This document shows, piece by piece, positions 32,745 to 41,784 of a stretch of DNA of 64,000 bases. The translations under genes were made by a program, and so were the position numbers. The DNA lies in contig NZ_CP038438.1 of NCBI RefSeq assembly GCF_004683905.1, positions 4,030,001 through 4,094,000 on the forward strand, given 5' to 3'. Below the pieces are notes generated by a model. That model was not told the origin of the DNA. It did not search any database and saw only the letters and a list, made by a program, of their open reading frames with translations. Source of the DNA: Pseudomonas fluorescens. Lineage in GTDB: Bacteria; Pseudomonadota; Gammaproteobacteria; Pseudomonadales; Pseudomonadaceae. Each line of letters starts with the position of its first letter. Positions within the stretch are counted from its first letter, which is position 1.

Positions 32745-34093
32745 TGCGTCGCCTGTCGCTGAGTTCTCGTCTGGCTCTGCTGTTTGCCGCGTGCACCGCC
32801 GTGGTCTCGCTGTTCGCCGGGGTGCTGTTCAGCCGCGCCAGCGAGGCGCACTTCATTGAGCTCGACCAGCAATTGCTCGACGGCAAGCTGATCGGTTTGC
32901 GCCGTGCCTTGCAGGATGTGCAACCGGCTCAGCGTGAGGCGCGGCTGGCGGATGAGCTGAGCCGTCAGGCCGATCTGGCGCTGCGTATTACCGGCAGTGA
33001 CGGCCAGCGCTGGTACGACAGCTCGATCAATTTACCGCAGGACTTGCCGCAACAGCCGGGCCTGTCGACCATCAGCCATGACGGCGCCGACTACCGCGTG
33101 CTCAACGCCCCGCTCTACCCTGACAAAACCGACTCGCCACAGCTCACTCTGCTGCTGGACATCACCCATCACCAGCACTTCCTGCAACGCATGCAGCATC
33201 TGATCTGGCTGACCGTCGGCTTGTCGGCCCTGGCCACTGCGCTGCTCGGCGCCTGGGCTGCACGCAGCGGCTTGCGTCCGCTGCGGCGCATGAGTGCAGT
33301 GGCGCGTGGGATTTCCGCACATTCGCTCAACGCCCGACTGCCGGAAGCGCAAATGCCGCCAGAACTTGCGGAAATGGCCCACAGCTTCAACGCCATGCTC
33401 GGACGCCTCGACGACTCGTTTCAACGGTTGTCGGCGTTCTCTGCCGACATCGCCCATGAACTGCGCACACCGCTGTCGAATCTGCTGACCCACACCCAGG
33501 TCACCCTCACCCGCCCGCGACCGATCGAGGATTACCGCGAAGCCCTGCACAGCAATCTCGAAGAACTGCAATGGATGGCGCAACTGGTCAACGACATGCT
33601 TTATCTGGCCAAGGCTGATCACGGTTTGCTGATGCCCAAGCGTGAGGCACTGGAGCTGGCGGATGAGAGCGATGTGTTGCTGGAGTTTTTCGCGCCACTG
33701 GCCGAGGACGCCGGGGTGACGCTGAGCCGCGAAGGTCACGCGCGCATGGAAGGTGATCGCAATATGTTGCGCCGGGCCTTGTCGAATCTGCTGGATAACG
33801 CGCTGCGCTTCACTCCGGCGGCGGGCAGCGTGAGGCTGTCCATTGTCGATCAACTGGATGCCGTGCAGGTGTCGGTGGAGAACAGTGGCGAGGGCATTTC
33901 AGCAGAATTGTTGCCGCGGCTGTTTGACCGGTTTTATCGGGCGGATCCGGCTCGGCAGGAAGGCAGCAGTGAGCATGCGGGGTTGGGGCTGGCGATTACC
34001 CAATCGATCGTCCGCGCGCATGGTGGGCAGATTCATTGCGAATCGGCTGCGGGGTGGACGCGGTTTGTGATCGAGTTGCCCAAGGGGAATTGA
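32744..34093 (+). CDS. copS: copper-sensing histidine kinase CopS
   Basis: 449-aa inner-membrane sensor kinase. One membrane span lies near residues 10-32, a periplasmic sensor region spans ~33-145, and the second span lies near 150-170. A HAMP linker (RSGLRPLRRMSAVARGI) follows, then the dimerisation helix with phospho-His in IAHELRTPLSN, the N box NLLDNALRF, and the G box GLGLAITQSI. Its start overlaps the copR stop. It senses periplasmic copper and phosphorylates CopR; in P. aeruginosa it is thought to act chiefly through its phosphatase state. Confidence 0.93.
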   Translation: MRRLSLSSRLALLFAACTAVVSLFAGVLFSRASEAHFIELDQQLLDGKLIGLRRALQDVQPAQREARLADELSRQADLALRITGSDGQRWYDSSINLPQDLPQQPGLSTISHDGADYRVLNAPLYPDKTDSPQLTLLLDITHHQHFLQRMQHLIWLTVGLSALATALLGAWAARSGLRPLRRMSAVARGISAHSLNARLPEAQMPPELAEMAHSFNAMLGRLDDSFQRLSAFSADIAHELRTPLSNLLTHTQVTLTRPRPIEDYREALHSNLEELQWMAQLVNDMLYLAKADHGLLMPKREALELADESDVLLEFFAPLAEDAGVTLSREGHARMEGDRNMLRRALSNLLDNALRFTPAAGSVRLSIVDQLDAVQVSVENSGEGISAELLPRLFDRFYRADPARQEGSSEHAGLGLAITQSIVRAHGGQIHCESAAGWTRFVIELPKGN

Positions 34094-34110
34094 GGCCAGC
34101 AGGCCCGGCC

Positions 34111-34244
34111 CCTTCGCGAGCAAGCCCGCTCCCACATTGGATCTGCGTTAACCCTGAATTTGTATCACTGTGGGGGTTAGCTAGCCACACAGGGGATCTG
34201 TGTCATACACAAATTCCCTGTGGGAGCGGGCTTGCTCGCGAAGG
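34111..34244. repeat. REPIN between copS and lolE
   Basis: Inverted 26-bp REP copies at 34111-34136 and 34219-34244 (perfect arms, GTGGGAGCGGGCTTGC type) separate the convergent genes copS and lolE. The spacer is longer than in the other pairs (about 82 bp). Confidence 0.85.
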
Positions 34245-34256
34245 CGATATTGAAGC

Positions 34257-35501
34257 TTACGAATATCTCAGCGCATGCGCCGGCTCGATCTTCGCCGCCC
34301 GCAACGCCGGGTACACCGTCGCCAGGAAGCTCAGAATAAAGCCCGCCGAGCAGATCAACAGCACATCCCCGCCCTGCAATTCCGAAGGCAGGTTGCTGAC
34401 GAAGTACACGTCGGAACTGAAGATGTGCTGCCCGGTAACGCGCTCAACCCAGCCGACCATCTCGCTGACATTCAGTGCCGCGATCACGCCGAGCACGCCG
34501 CCAATCAGTGTGCCGACAATGCCGATCACCGTACCCTGCACCATGAAGATCGCCATGATCTGCCGTGGCGTGGCGCCGATGGTACGCAGGATCGCGATGT
34601 CTGCGCCTTTGTCGTTCACCACCATGATCAGCGTGGCGATGATGTTGAACGCCGCCACAGCGACGATCATCAGCAACAGCAGGCCGATCATGGTTTTTTC
34701 CATTTTCATCGCGCTGAACAGGCTACCCTGGGTGTGAGTCCAGTCGTCAGCCTTGAACTCGGCACCGAGGCCTGCGGCGATGTCCGAGGAGACTTTCGGC
34801 GCGGCGTACAGATCCTTCACCGCCAGGCGCACGCTCTGCACCTGATTCGGCTGCCAGTGCTGCATGGTCGCGGCATCGGCCACGTGGATCAGCCCCATCG
34901 AACCGTCCAGTTCGGCGCCGACCTTGAACACACCGACCACGTTCAGGCGCTGCATGCGCGGGGTAATGCCCCCCGGTGCGGTGCTGACCTCCGGGACGAT
35001 CAAGGTGATCTTGTCGCCGACGTTGAGGCGGAAGCGGCGCGCGGTGATTTCACCGATCACTACACCGAACTCGCCCGGTTTCAGGTCATCGAGACGTCCC
35101 TGCACAATGTGCTGGGCCACGATCGACACCTTGCCTTCCTGGGCCGGATCAACACCGCTGATCTGGATCGGCTGCATCAGGCCCTTGTAGGACAGCATGC
35201 CTTCCATCTCGGTGAACGGCACGGCGGCGGTCACTTCAGGATTTTTCAGCGCGGCGGCGGCGACCGGCTGCCAGTCATCGATCGGCTTGACGCCAACGAT
35301 GGTCGCGTGCGGCACCATGCCGAGGATGCGCGAGCTCATTTCACGCTGGAAGCCGTTCATCACCGACAGCACCACGATCATCGCCAGCACGCCGAGGGCG
35401 AGCCCGATCATCGAAGTCATCGAGATGAACGAAACAAAGCGATTGCGGCGCTTGGCGCGGGTATAGCGCGTGCCGATAAAGATCGATAACGGTCTGAACA
35501 T
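34257..35501 (-). CDS. lolE: lipoprotein-releasing system permease LolE
   Basis: 414-aa inner-membrane permease of the LolCDE ABC transporter, which extracts outer-membrane lipoproteins for LolA. One N-terminal span (MIGLALGVLAMIVVLSVMNG), a large periplasmic domain, and three C-terminal spans make the FtsX/MacB-type topology. It is very similar to the upstream permease (identical FIGTRYTRAKRRN start), and as third gene of the operon it is named LolE. The ATG at 35501 is chosen by comparison with that paralogue; the frame to 35585 runs into the MITE-like repeat. Confidence 0.9.
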   Translation of the reverse strand: MFRPLSIFIGTRYTRAKRRNRFVSFISMTSMIGLALGVLAMIVVLSVMNGFQREMSSRILGMVPHATIVGVKPIDDWQPVAAAALKNPEVTAAVPFTEMEGMLSYKGLMQPIQISGVDPAQEGKVSIVAQHIVQGRLDDLKPGEFGVVIGEITARRFRLNVGDKITLIVPEVSTAPGGITPRMQRLNVVGVFKVGAELDGSMGLIHVADAATMQHWQPNQVQSVRLAVKDLYAAPKVSSDIAAGLGAEFKADDWTHTQGSLFSAMKMEKTMIGLLLLMIVAVAAFNIIATLIMVVNDKGADIAILRTIGATPRQIMAIFMVQGTVIGIVGTLIGGVLGVIAALNVSEMVGWVERVTGQHIFSSDVYFVSNLPSELQGGDVLLICSAGFILSFLATVYPALRAAKIEPAHALRYS

Positions 35502-35549
35502 TCGCTGGGGCACCGTATAAAAAATCAAGCTTAAAAAAGCGGCCAATCG

Positions 35550-35675
35550 CTTGAGAGCGTAGCGAGCGAAGGAAAGACAAGGCAAAAACAGGCGAGGAAG
35601 CGGAGTCTACTGGCTGTAAATGAGCATTCCGAGCCTGTTTTTAACGCAGTATTTCCGAGCGCAGTAGCTCTCAAG
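35550..35675. mobile_element. MITE-like palindromic repeat between lolD and lolE
   Basis: A 126-bp block bounded by 9-bp perfect terminal inverted repeats (CTTGAGAGC at 35550-35558; GCTCTCAAG at 35667-35675). It contains an inner perfect 10-bp inverted repeat (AAAAACAGGC at 35584-35593; GCCTGTTTTT at 35633-35642). It has no coding capacity. The right end overlaps the last codon and the stop of lolD. I recall very similar sequence as a dispersed repeat in other fluorescent pseudomonads; the copy number cannot be checked here. Confidence 0.65.
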
Positions 35676-36357
35676 GGATTGGAGTCAGGCAGCCTTCCTG
35701 CAATTGAAGGACGCGGTCCATCTGGCGGGCCAGGTTCATGTCGTGAGTCACCACCAGGAACGCCGTGCGCATCGAAGTGCTGAGTTCCAGCATCAAGTCC
35801 TGGATGCCTTCGGCGGTGTGCGAATCAAGGTTGCCGGTTGGCTCGTCGAGCATCACCAGGCCTGGATTGTTCACCAGCGCACGGGCGATAGCCACACGCT
35901 GGCGTTCACCACCGGACAGCTCGGCCGGTTTGTGCTCCAGACGATGGCCCAGCCCCACCCGCTCCAGCAACGCGGTAGCGCGCTGACGTGCTTGCGGGAT
36001 CGCGGTCTTGCCGATCAGCAGCGGCATGCAGACGTTTTCCAGCGCGGTGAATTCCGGCAGCAAGTGGTGGAACTGGTACACGAACCCCAAGGCACGGTTA
36101 CGCAGCAGGCCACGCTTCTTCTCGCTCAGCGCCGACAGTTCTTCGCCGTCGAGCCAGACGCTGCCTTCAGTCGGCGTGTCGAGACCGCCGAGCAGGTTGA
36201 GCAAGGTACTTTTGCCGGAACCGGACTTGCCGACGATCGCCACACGCTCGCCCGGGTGCAACTCCAGTTGCAGACCGGCCAACACTTGCACCGACTCCGG
36301 GCCTTCCTCGTAGGATTTGCCCAGGTTGCGGCAGCTCAAAATTGCTTTATCACTCAT
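35671..36357 (-). CDS. lolD: lipoprotein-releasing system ATPase LolD
   Basis: 228-aa ABC ATPase energising LolCE. Walker A GKSGSGKST, Q-loop FVYQFHHL, signature LSGGERQRVAIARAL, Walker B LVMLDEPTGNLD and the H-loop TH are all present. The protein starts MSDKAILSCRNLGKSYEEG from 36357; an alternative ATG at 36372 overlaps the lolC stop by eight bases. The stop codon TGA and the last residues (PIP) lie at the edge of the MITE-like repeat, so the C-terminus may have been altered by its insertion. Confidence 0.94.
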   Translation of the reverse strand: MSDKAILSCRNLGKSYEEGPESVQVLAGLQLELHPGERVAIVGKSGSGKSTLLNLLGGLDTPTEGSVWLDGEELSALSEKKRGLLRNRALGFVYQFHHLLPEFTALENVCMPLLIGKTAIPQARQRATALLERVGLGHRLEHKPAELSGGERQRVAIARALVNNPGLVMLDEPTGNLDSHTAEGIQDLMLELSTSMRTAFLVVTHDMNLARQMDRVLQLQEGCLTPIP

Positions 36358-36364
36358 GCCCGAC

Positions 36365-37615
36365 TCACTCATAACGTAGCGCCTCCGCCGGCTGGGTGCG
36401 CGCAGCACGCCAGGCGGGATACAGGGTGGCGAGGAAACTCAGGACCAACGCAGCAGCGCAGACCATGACCACGTCCTGGCTCTGCACCTGCGACGGCAGG
36501 TAATCAATGAAATACACATCGGCGTTGAGGAACTTGTGGCCGATCAGCCCTTCGAGGGCGGAAATCGCCGCACTGACGTTGAGCGCAGCGAGAATACCGA
36601 GCACCGCACCAATCGCCGTACCGACCACGCCGATCACGGTGCCCTGCACCATGAACGTGCGCATGATCGTCCCCGGCGTGGCGCCGAGGGTACGCAGAAT
36701 GGCGATGTCGCTCTTCTTGTCATTTACCACCATCACCAGCGTGGAAATGATGTTGAACGCAGCCACCGCGACGATCAGCAGCAACAGCAGACCGATCATG
36801 GCTTTTTCCATGCGGATCGCCTGATACAGGTTGCCGTGGGTGCGGGTCCAGTCGCGGGCGTAGTAATGGTCTTCGCCCAGTTGCTGGGCGATGGTCCAGG
36901 CCACGCGCGGCGCCTGGAACAGATCATCGAACTTCAACCGGATGCCCTGCACCTGATCAGGCTTCCAGCGGTGCATTTTCGCCAGATCCTGCAGGTTGGT
37001 GACGCCCAGATAGCCGTCCAGCTCACCGGCGCCGACATGGAAGATGCCGACCACGGTAAAGCGCTTCATGCGCGGGAACATCCCGGCGGGGGTCACGCTG
37101 ACCTCCGGCGCGACGAAGGTGACCTTGTCACCGAGGCCCACGCCGAGCTTGGTCGCAGCCTTGTCGCCGATGACGATGCCGAAGCTGCCCGGCGTCAGGT
37201 CGTCGAGTTTGCCCTGCTTCATGAAGTTGTCGATGATCGACACATTGCGCTCGAGCGCGGGGTCGATGGCGTTGAGCAACACCTTGGACACCTGGCCGTT
37301 GTTGGTCAGCAAACCCTGCATCTGAGTAAACGGCGCAACGGCCGTCACCTCAGGGTTGCGCTTGACCTTGGCGGCCAGGCTCTGCCAATCGTTGATCGGT
37401 TCGCCGGTTTCAAGAGTCGCGTGGGGCACCATGCCCAACACGCGGGTGCGCATCTCATGATCGAAGCCGTTCATCACCGAAAGCACCACGATCATCACGA
37501 TCACGCCGAGGGCGAGCCCGATCATCGAAGTCAGGGAAATGAATGACACAAAATGATTGCGACGCTTTGCACGGGTATAACGCGTGCCGATAAATACGAA
37601 GAGAGGTCTGAACAT
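36365..37615 (-). CDS. lolC: lipoprotein-releasing system permease LolC
   Basis: 416-aa FtsX-type permease, first gene of the lolCDE operon. It starts MFRPLFVFIGTRYTRAKRRN, has the first span near residues 26-48, a periplasmic domain, and three spans after about residue 265. LolC recruits LolA through its periplasmic hook in E. coli. The end overlaps or abuts lolD. In P. aeruginosa the order lolC-lolD-lolE is the same. Confidence 0.9.
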   Translation of the reverse strand: MFRPLFVFIGTRYTRAKRRNHFVSFISLTSMIGLALGVIVMIVVLSVMNGFDHEMRTRVLGMVPHATLETGEPINDWQSLAAKVKRNPEVTAVAPFTQMQGLLTNNGQVSKVLLNAIDPALERNVSIIDNFMKQGKLDDLTPGSFGIVIGDKAATKLGVGLGDKVTFVAPEVSVTPAGMFPRMKRFTVVGIFHVGAGELDGYLGVTNLQDLAKMHRWKPDQVQGIRLKFDDLFQAPRVAWTIAQQLGEDHYYARDWTRTHGNLYQAIRMEKAMIGLLLLLIVAVAAFNIISTLVMVVNDKKSDIAILRTLGATPGTIMRTFMVQGTVIGVVGTAIGAVLGILAALNVSAAISALEGLIGHKFLNADVYFIDYLPSQVQSQDVVMVCAAALVLSFLATLYPAWRAARTQPAEALRYE

Positions 37616-37709
37616 GTCGGGGCTTGTTCGGAGGGAAAAGGAACGTCCTTGTGGCGGGGGTCGATAACCAGCTTTACACTCAGACCACCGCCGCTACCAT
37701 GGGTTCGCC

Positions 37710-38291
37710 ATGTCGACATTAGATGAAGAAGATCGCCGCGAATACTACCGTATCGAGGACATGATCGCACTGGAAATTCGGCCCCTGTCCGCTCCCGAAG
37801 CCGCAGGCCAGGAAGTGTTGCAGGATGCTTCCCCGCTGTTCAACCTGCTCAGCGAACTGCACCTGAGCGAATTCGAGTCGCAGCACCTGTTACGCCAGAT
37901 CAGCGAGCGCGACCGGGCGATCGCCGCGTTTCTCAAATCCCAGAACAAACGCATCGACCTGCTCAGCCAGGTGGTCGCCCTGACCGTGCTCGGCCATATC
38001 GGCGAGCCGCAACCGGTGATCATCTCCGAAGGCGGGATCGACTTTCAGCACCCGACCCCGATTGCCACTGGCGCGCACCTTTCGGTGAAACTGGTGCTGA
38101 TGCCGCAGGCACTGGGCCTGCTGCTGCGCGCCCGCGTCACCCATTGCGACCGCAAGGGCGACGGCTACGACGTCGGCACCGAGTTCGAACACTTGACCGA
38201 CGCCCAGCGCCAGTTGCTCGCCCGCTATATCTTGCAGAAACAGGCCCAGGAACGACGCCTGGCCCGTGAACAGAACGAATCAGGCATTTAA
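37710..38291 (+). CDS. PilZ-domain protein (PA2989-like)
   Basis: 193-aa protein. The PilZ c-di-GMP motif R-x3-R is seen in DRREYYRIED near residue 9-14, and the second motif in a variant form in IISEGGIDF (Ser-x2-Gly present, leading Asp replaced). A helical insertion (residues ~45-90) with SERDRAIAAFLKSQNKRI separates the two parts. Whether it still binds c-di-GMP is uncertain. It is divergent from lolC and 15 bp before the GDPD gene, likely co-transcribed. Confidence 0.8.
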   Translation: MSTLDEEDRREYYRIEDMIALEIRPLSAPEAAGQEVLQDASPLFNLLSELHLSEFESQHLLRQISERDRAIAAFLKSQNKRIDLLSQVVALTVLGHIGEPQPVIISEGGIDFQHPTPIATGAHLSVKLVLMPQALGLLLRARVTHCDRKGDGYDVGTEFEHLTDAQRQLLARYILQKQAQERRLAREQNESGI

Positions 38292-38305
38292 ATTAAGGAA
38301 GCACC

Positions 38306-39028
38306 GTGACCCTCATCTACGGCCACCGCGGCGCCAAGGGCGAAGCACCGGAAAATACCCTGACCAGTTTTCAGGAATGTCTCAAGCACGGCGTGCGCCG
38401 TTGCGAACTGGATCTGCACCTGTCCAAGGACGGCGAGCTGATGGTGATCCACGACCCGACCCTCAAGCGCACCACCGACCGGCGCGGCAAGGTGGTCGAG
38501 CACACCGCCGCCGAACTGGTGACCTACGACGCGCGCAAGGGCGGCCCGGGCTGGATCAAGCCGTGCCCGATTCCGACACTGGAAGAGCTGTTCGAAAAAT
38601 GTGATTTCGAGCACTGGCAGCTGGAAGTCAAAAGTGCATCGCGCACCCGCGCCGCGACTACCGTACTGGCGATTCGCGAAATGGCCCAGCGTCATGGCCT
38701 GCTGGACAAGGTCACCATCACTTCGAGCTCGCGGGAAGTGCTGAAAGCGGCGCTGGACCTGGTACCGGACGTGTCGCGTGGACTGGTGGCCGAATACGCC
38801 TGGCTCGACCCGCTAAAGGTCGCGGCCAGCTATGGCTGTGAGATTCTGGCTCTGAACTGGACGCTGTGTACGCCGGAACGCCTGCAGAAGGCGCAGCGTC
38901 AGGGGCTGCATGTCTCGGTGTGGACCGTCAACGAGCCTGCGCTGATGCGCAGACTCGCCGACTTCGGCGTTGACAGCCTGATTACAGACTTTCCCGGTTT
39001 GGCCACTGCCACCCTCGAGAATTGCTGA
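38306..39028 (+). CDS. glycerophosphodiester phosphodiesterase-family protein
   Basis: 240-aa GDPD/UgpQ-like enzyme hydrolysing glycerophosphodiesters to glycerol-3-phosphate and an alcohol. The catalytic set is complete: GHRGAKGEAPENT (His/Arg/Glu), CELDLHLSKDGELMVIHDP (Glu, Asp, second His), and LEVKS. The C-terminus has VWTVNEPALMRRLADFGVDSLITDFP. The start is a GTG at 38306 with AAGGAAG just upstream. No signal peptide, so it is cytoplasmic. Confidence 0.92.
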   Translation: MTLIYGHRGAKGEAPENTLTSFQECLKHGVRRCELDLHLSKDGELMVIHDPTLKRTTDRRGKVVEHTAAELVTYDARKGGPGWIKPCPIPTLEELFEKCDFEHWQLEVKSASRTRAATTVLAIREMAQRHGLLDKVTITSSSREVLKAALDLVPDVSRGLVAEYAWLDPLKVAASYGCEILALNWTLCTPERLQKAQRQGLHVSVWTVNEPALMRRLADFGVDSLITDFPGLATATLENC

Positions 39029-39070
39029 AATCGGTCTCCCCGGCCGGCTCAGGCCACCGGCCGGAGCCCG

Positions 39071-40465
39071 TCAAAAAAGCCGGTTGAGGCCGTCGTACGC
39101 CGCTACCCGATAGGCTTCGGCCATTGTCGGGTAGTTGAACGTGGTGTTGACGAAGTACTTCAGCGTATTCAACTCGCCCGGCTGGCTCATGATCGCCTGA
39201 CCGATGTGCACGATCTCCGACGCCTGATAACCGAAGCAGTGGACGCCCAGCACTTCCAGGGTTTCACGGTGGAACAGGATCTTCAGCATGCCTTGCGGCT
39301 CGCCGGCGATCTGCGCACGCGCCATGCTCTTGAAGAACGCCTTGCCGACTTCGTACGGCACCTTGGCCTGGGTCAGCTCCTGCTCGTTCTTGCCGATCGA
39401 ACTGATCTCCGGAATGGTGTAGATACCGGTCGGCACGTCATTCACAAAGCGCCAGCTGCCGTTATCGACGATGCTGCCGGCAGCCGAACGACCTTGGTCG
39501 TGGGCGGCACTGGCCAGGCTCGGCCAGCCGATCACGTCGCCAGCGCCATAGATGTTCGGCACGCAGGTGCGGTAGGCCTCGTCGACTTCGATCTGGCCAC
39601 GGCTGTTGACCTTGACCCCGATGTTTTCCAGACCGAGCTGGTCGGTGTTACCGGTACGGCCGTTGCACCAGAGCAAGGCATCGGCCTTGATCTTCTTGCC
39701 GGACTTCAGGTGCAGGATAACCCCGTTATCGACGCCCTCAACGCGATCGTAGTCCTCGTTGTGGCGCACGGTGATGTTGTTGTTGCTGAAGTGATAGCTC
39801 AACGCCTGGGAGATTTCCGAGTCGAGGAAGCTCAACAACTGACCACGGTTGTCCACCAGCTCAACCAATACACCCAGACCGCTGAAGATCGAGGCGTATT
39901 CGCAACCGATCACACCGGCGCCGTAAACGATGAGTTTGCGCGGGGTGTGGCCGAGGCTGAGGATGGTGTCGCTATCGTAGATACGCGGGTGATTGAAATC
40001 GATGTCCGCCGGGCGATAAGGGCGCGAACCGGTGGCGATGATGATGTGCTTGGCCACCAGCTTCTCGACCACGCCGTTGGCGCAGACCACTTCGATGGTT
40101 TGCTCGTCGGCGAAGCTGCCGGTGCCGAAGAACACGTCGACGCGGTTACGGGCGTAGTAGCCAGTGCGCGAAGCGACTTGTTTGGAGATAACCTTTTCAG
40201 CGCTTTTCAACACGTCCGGGAAGGAGAACCAGCGCGGTTCGCCGATCGCCCGGAACATCGGGTTGGTGTTGAACTGCATGATCTGCCGCACCGAGTGACG
40301 CAGGGCCTTGGACGGGATGGTTCCCAGGTGGGTGCAGTTACCGCCGACCTGGCGACGGCTGTCGACCATCGCCACCTTGCGCCCTGCTTTGGCGGCGTTC
40401 ATTGCCGCGCCTTCTCCCGCCGGGCCGGAACCCAACACCACCACGTCGTAGTTGTAGACAGCCAT
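39071..40465 (-). CDS. sthA: soluble pyridine nucleotide transhydrogenase
   Basis: 464-aa FAD enzyme that transfers hydride between NADPH and NAD+, mainly reoxidising excess NADPH. FAD site VVLGSGPAGEGAAMNAAKAG, NAD site VYGAGVIGCEYASIFSGLG, and YGAGDVIGWPSLASAA for FAD ribityl are clear. The disulfide region reads GGNCTHLGTIPSKALRH with a single Cys, so the redox disulfide of glutathione reductase is absent, as in all SthA. The family length is normal. Confidence 0.96.
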   Translation of the reverse strand: MAVYNYDVVVLGSGPAGEGAAMNAAKAGRKVAMVDSRRQVGGNCTHLGTIPSKALRHSVRQIMQFNTNPMFRAIGEPRWFSFPDVLKSAEKVISKQVASRTGYYARNRVDVFFGTGSFADEQTIEVVCANGVVEKLVAKHIIIATGSRPYRPADIDFNHPRIYDSDTILSLGHTPRKLIVYGAGVIGCEYASIFSGLGVLVELVDNRGQLLSFLDSEISQALSYHFSNNNITVRHNEDYDRVEGVDNGVILHLKSGKKIKADALLWCNGRTGNTDQLGLENIGVKVNSRGQIEVDEAYRTCVPNIYGAGDVIGWPSLASAAHDQGRSAAGSIVDNGSWRFVNDVPTGIYTIPEISSIGKNEQELTQAKVPYEVGKAFFKSMARAQIAGEPQGMLKILFHRETLEVLGVHCFGYQASEIVHIGQAIMSQPGELNTLKYFVNTTFNYPTMAEAYRVAAYDGLNRLF

Positions 40466-40662
40466 GCGTACTCCTCAGAACAGGCCGCGGTGCCAGCAGC
40501 ACCGGCGGCTAAATCACGCCGAATCGCGGCGCGAAGGAACAATTGGGGGTCAGTAAAGAACCCGGACACAGTCTATAGAAGCGTCAACGCCGCGCACATT
40601 AACCCTTGGTCGCGTCGTAGGCTACTTTTGCCTGCACTACAACGCCAGCTTTCGTACTGTTT

Positions 40663-41712
40663 TCAGTCAACTTTTGCGCCACTGAGGCGTTCGAAAGCCG
40701 CACTGGTGCGGATTACAAAACCTGTATCGGCACGAATCACGAAGAATGCACCAATGTCATGTTTTTCGGCATAGTCCCAAGCCCGTTCAGGCCCGAGAAT
40801 CAGCAACAGCGTCGATAGTCCATCGGCCATCAACGCTGAAGGATGAATTACCGTGACTGACGCCAGGTTATGTAGGACCGGTGCCCCGCTCCGTGCATCG
40901 AAGGTGTGGGAATAGCGCCGGCCGTTCTGCAGGAAATAGTTGCGGTAATCACCGGAGGTGGAAACCCCGTAGCCGTCGACCTGAATGATCCGTTCGGCCA
41001 CCTGTTGATCGTCTCGCGGCTCTTCCAGCGCAATACGCCAGGATGAGCCATCAAGCTTCTTGCCCTTGGCCTTTAGCTCACCGGTGGCTTCGGCGAGATA
41101 GTCATGGATGCCCATCGACTCGAGCCTGGCGGCGATGGTGTCGACCGCGTAACCGGCGGCGATGCTGTTGAAGTCGACTTCGACAGCGGCGTCCTTGCAC
41201 AAGCGGTCGCCGTCGATATGCAAATGGCGGTAGCCGACTCGCTGCAGGGTTTCGGCCAGCGCGGCGGAGTCGGGGACTTTCTCTTCACGCCCTTGCGGGC
41301 CGAACCCCCACAGGTTCATCAGCGGTTCGACAGTCAGGTCGTAGGAACCTTCGCTCTGCTCCGACAGCTGCTCGCCGACACGGACCAATTCGAGCACGGC
41401 AGCCGGCAGGGTCTGACAGCTGTTCGCCGGCAAGGCATTGAAACGTTCGATGTCGGAGTCACTGCGATAGGTCGACATCTGCCGATCCACTTCCGCGAGG
41501 ATACCTTCCACTTCCCGGCGAACTTGCGCCGGCTCGGCAATACCCGCGTGTCGCACGTACTTGATCGAATACGTACTGCCCATGGTCGCCCCCCCAAAGC
41601 TTTCCATGGACTCACCGCTGCCGCAGGCAGCGAGAAAAACCGCGACACTCACAAGCCAAACCCACCGTCCAGTGAACAATTCTTCATCTCCCCATAAAAG
41701 CGCGCCAGCCAT
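40663..41712 (-). CDS. apbE: FAD:protein FMN transferase ApbE
   Basis: 349-aa periplasmic flavin transferase that attaches FMN to Thr/Ser of target proteins such as NqrB/NqrC and RnfG/D. A lipobox (LAAC) follows an N-terminal hydrophobic segment, suggesting a membrane-anchored lipoprotein. ApbE motifs: GGATMGSTYSIKY, ALP-region, VDFNSIAAGYAVD, and the late STSGDYRNYF and HTFDARSG (Thr/Asp metal site). In P. aeruginosa the neighbour is the nqr operon; here no nqr gene is next to it. Confidence 0.92.
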   Translation of the reverse strand: MAGALLWGDEELFTGRWVWLVSVAVFLAACGSGESMESFGGATMGSTYSIKYVRHAGIAEPAQVRREVEGILAEVDRQMSTYRSDSDIERFNALPANSCQTLPAAVLELVRVGEQLSEQSEGSYDLTVEPLMNLWGFGPQGREEKVPDSAALAETLQRVGYRHLHIDGDRLCKDAAVEVDFNSIAAGYAVDTIAARLESMGIHDYLAEATGELKAKGKKLDGSSWRIALEEPRDDQQVAERIIQVDGYGVSTSGDYRNYFLQNGRRYSHTFDARSGAPVLHNLASVTVIHPSALMADGLSTLLLILGPERAWDYAEKHDIGAFFVIRADTGFVIRTSAAFERLSGAKVD

Positions 41713-41784
41713 TATGGATCAAAGGCCCGCACGCTCCCCAACGGATGCAACGCGTCATAAGAAACCAATAATGAGTAACTGAAA

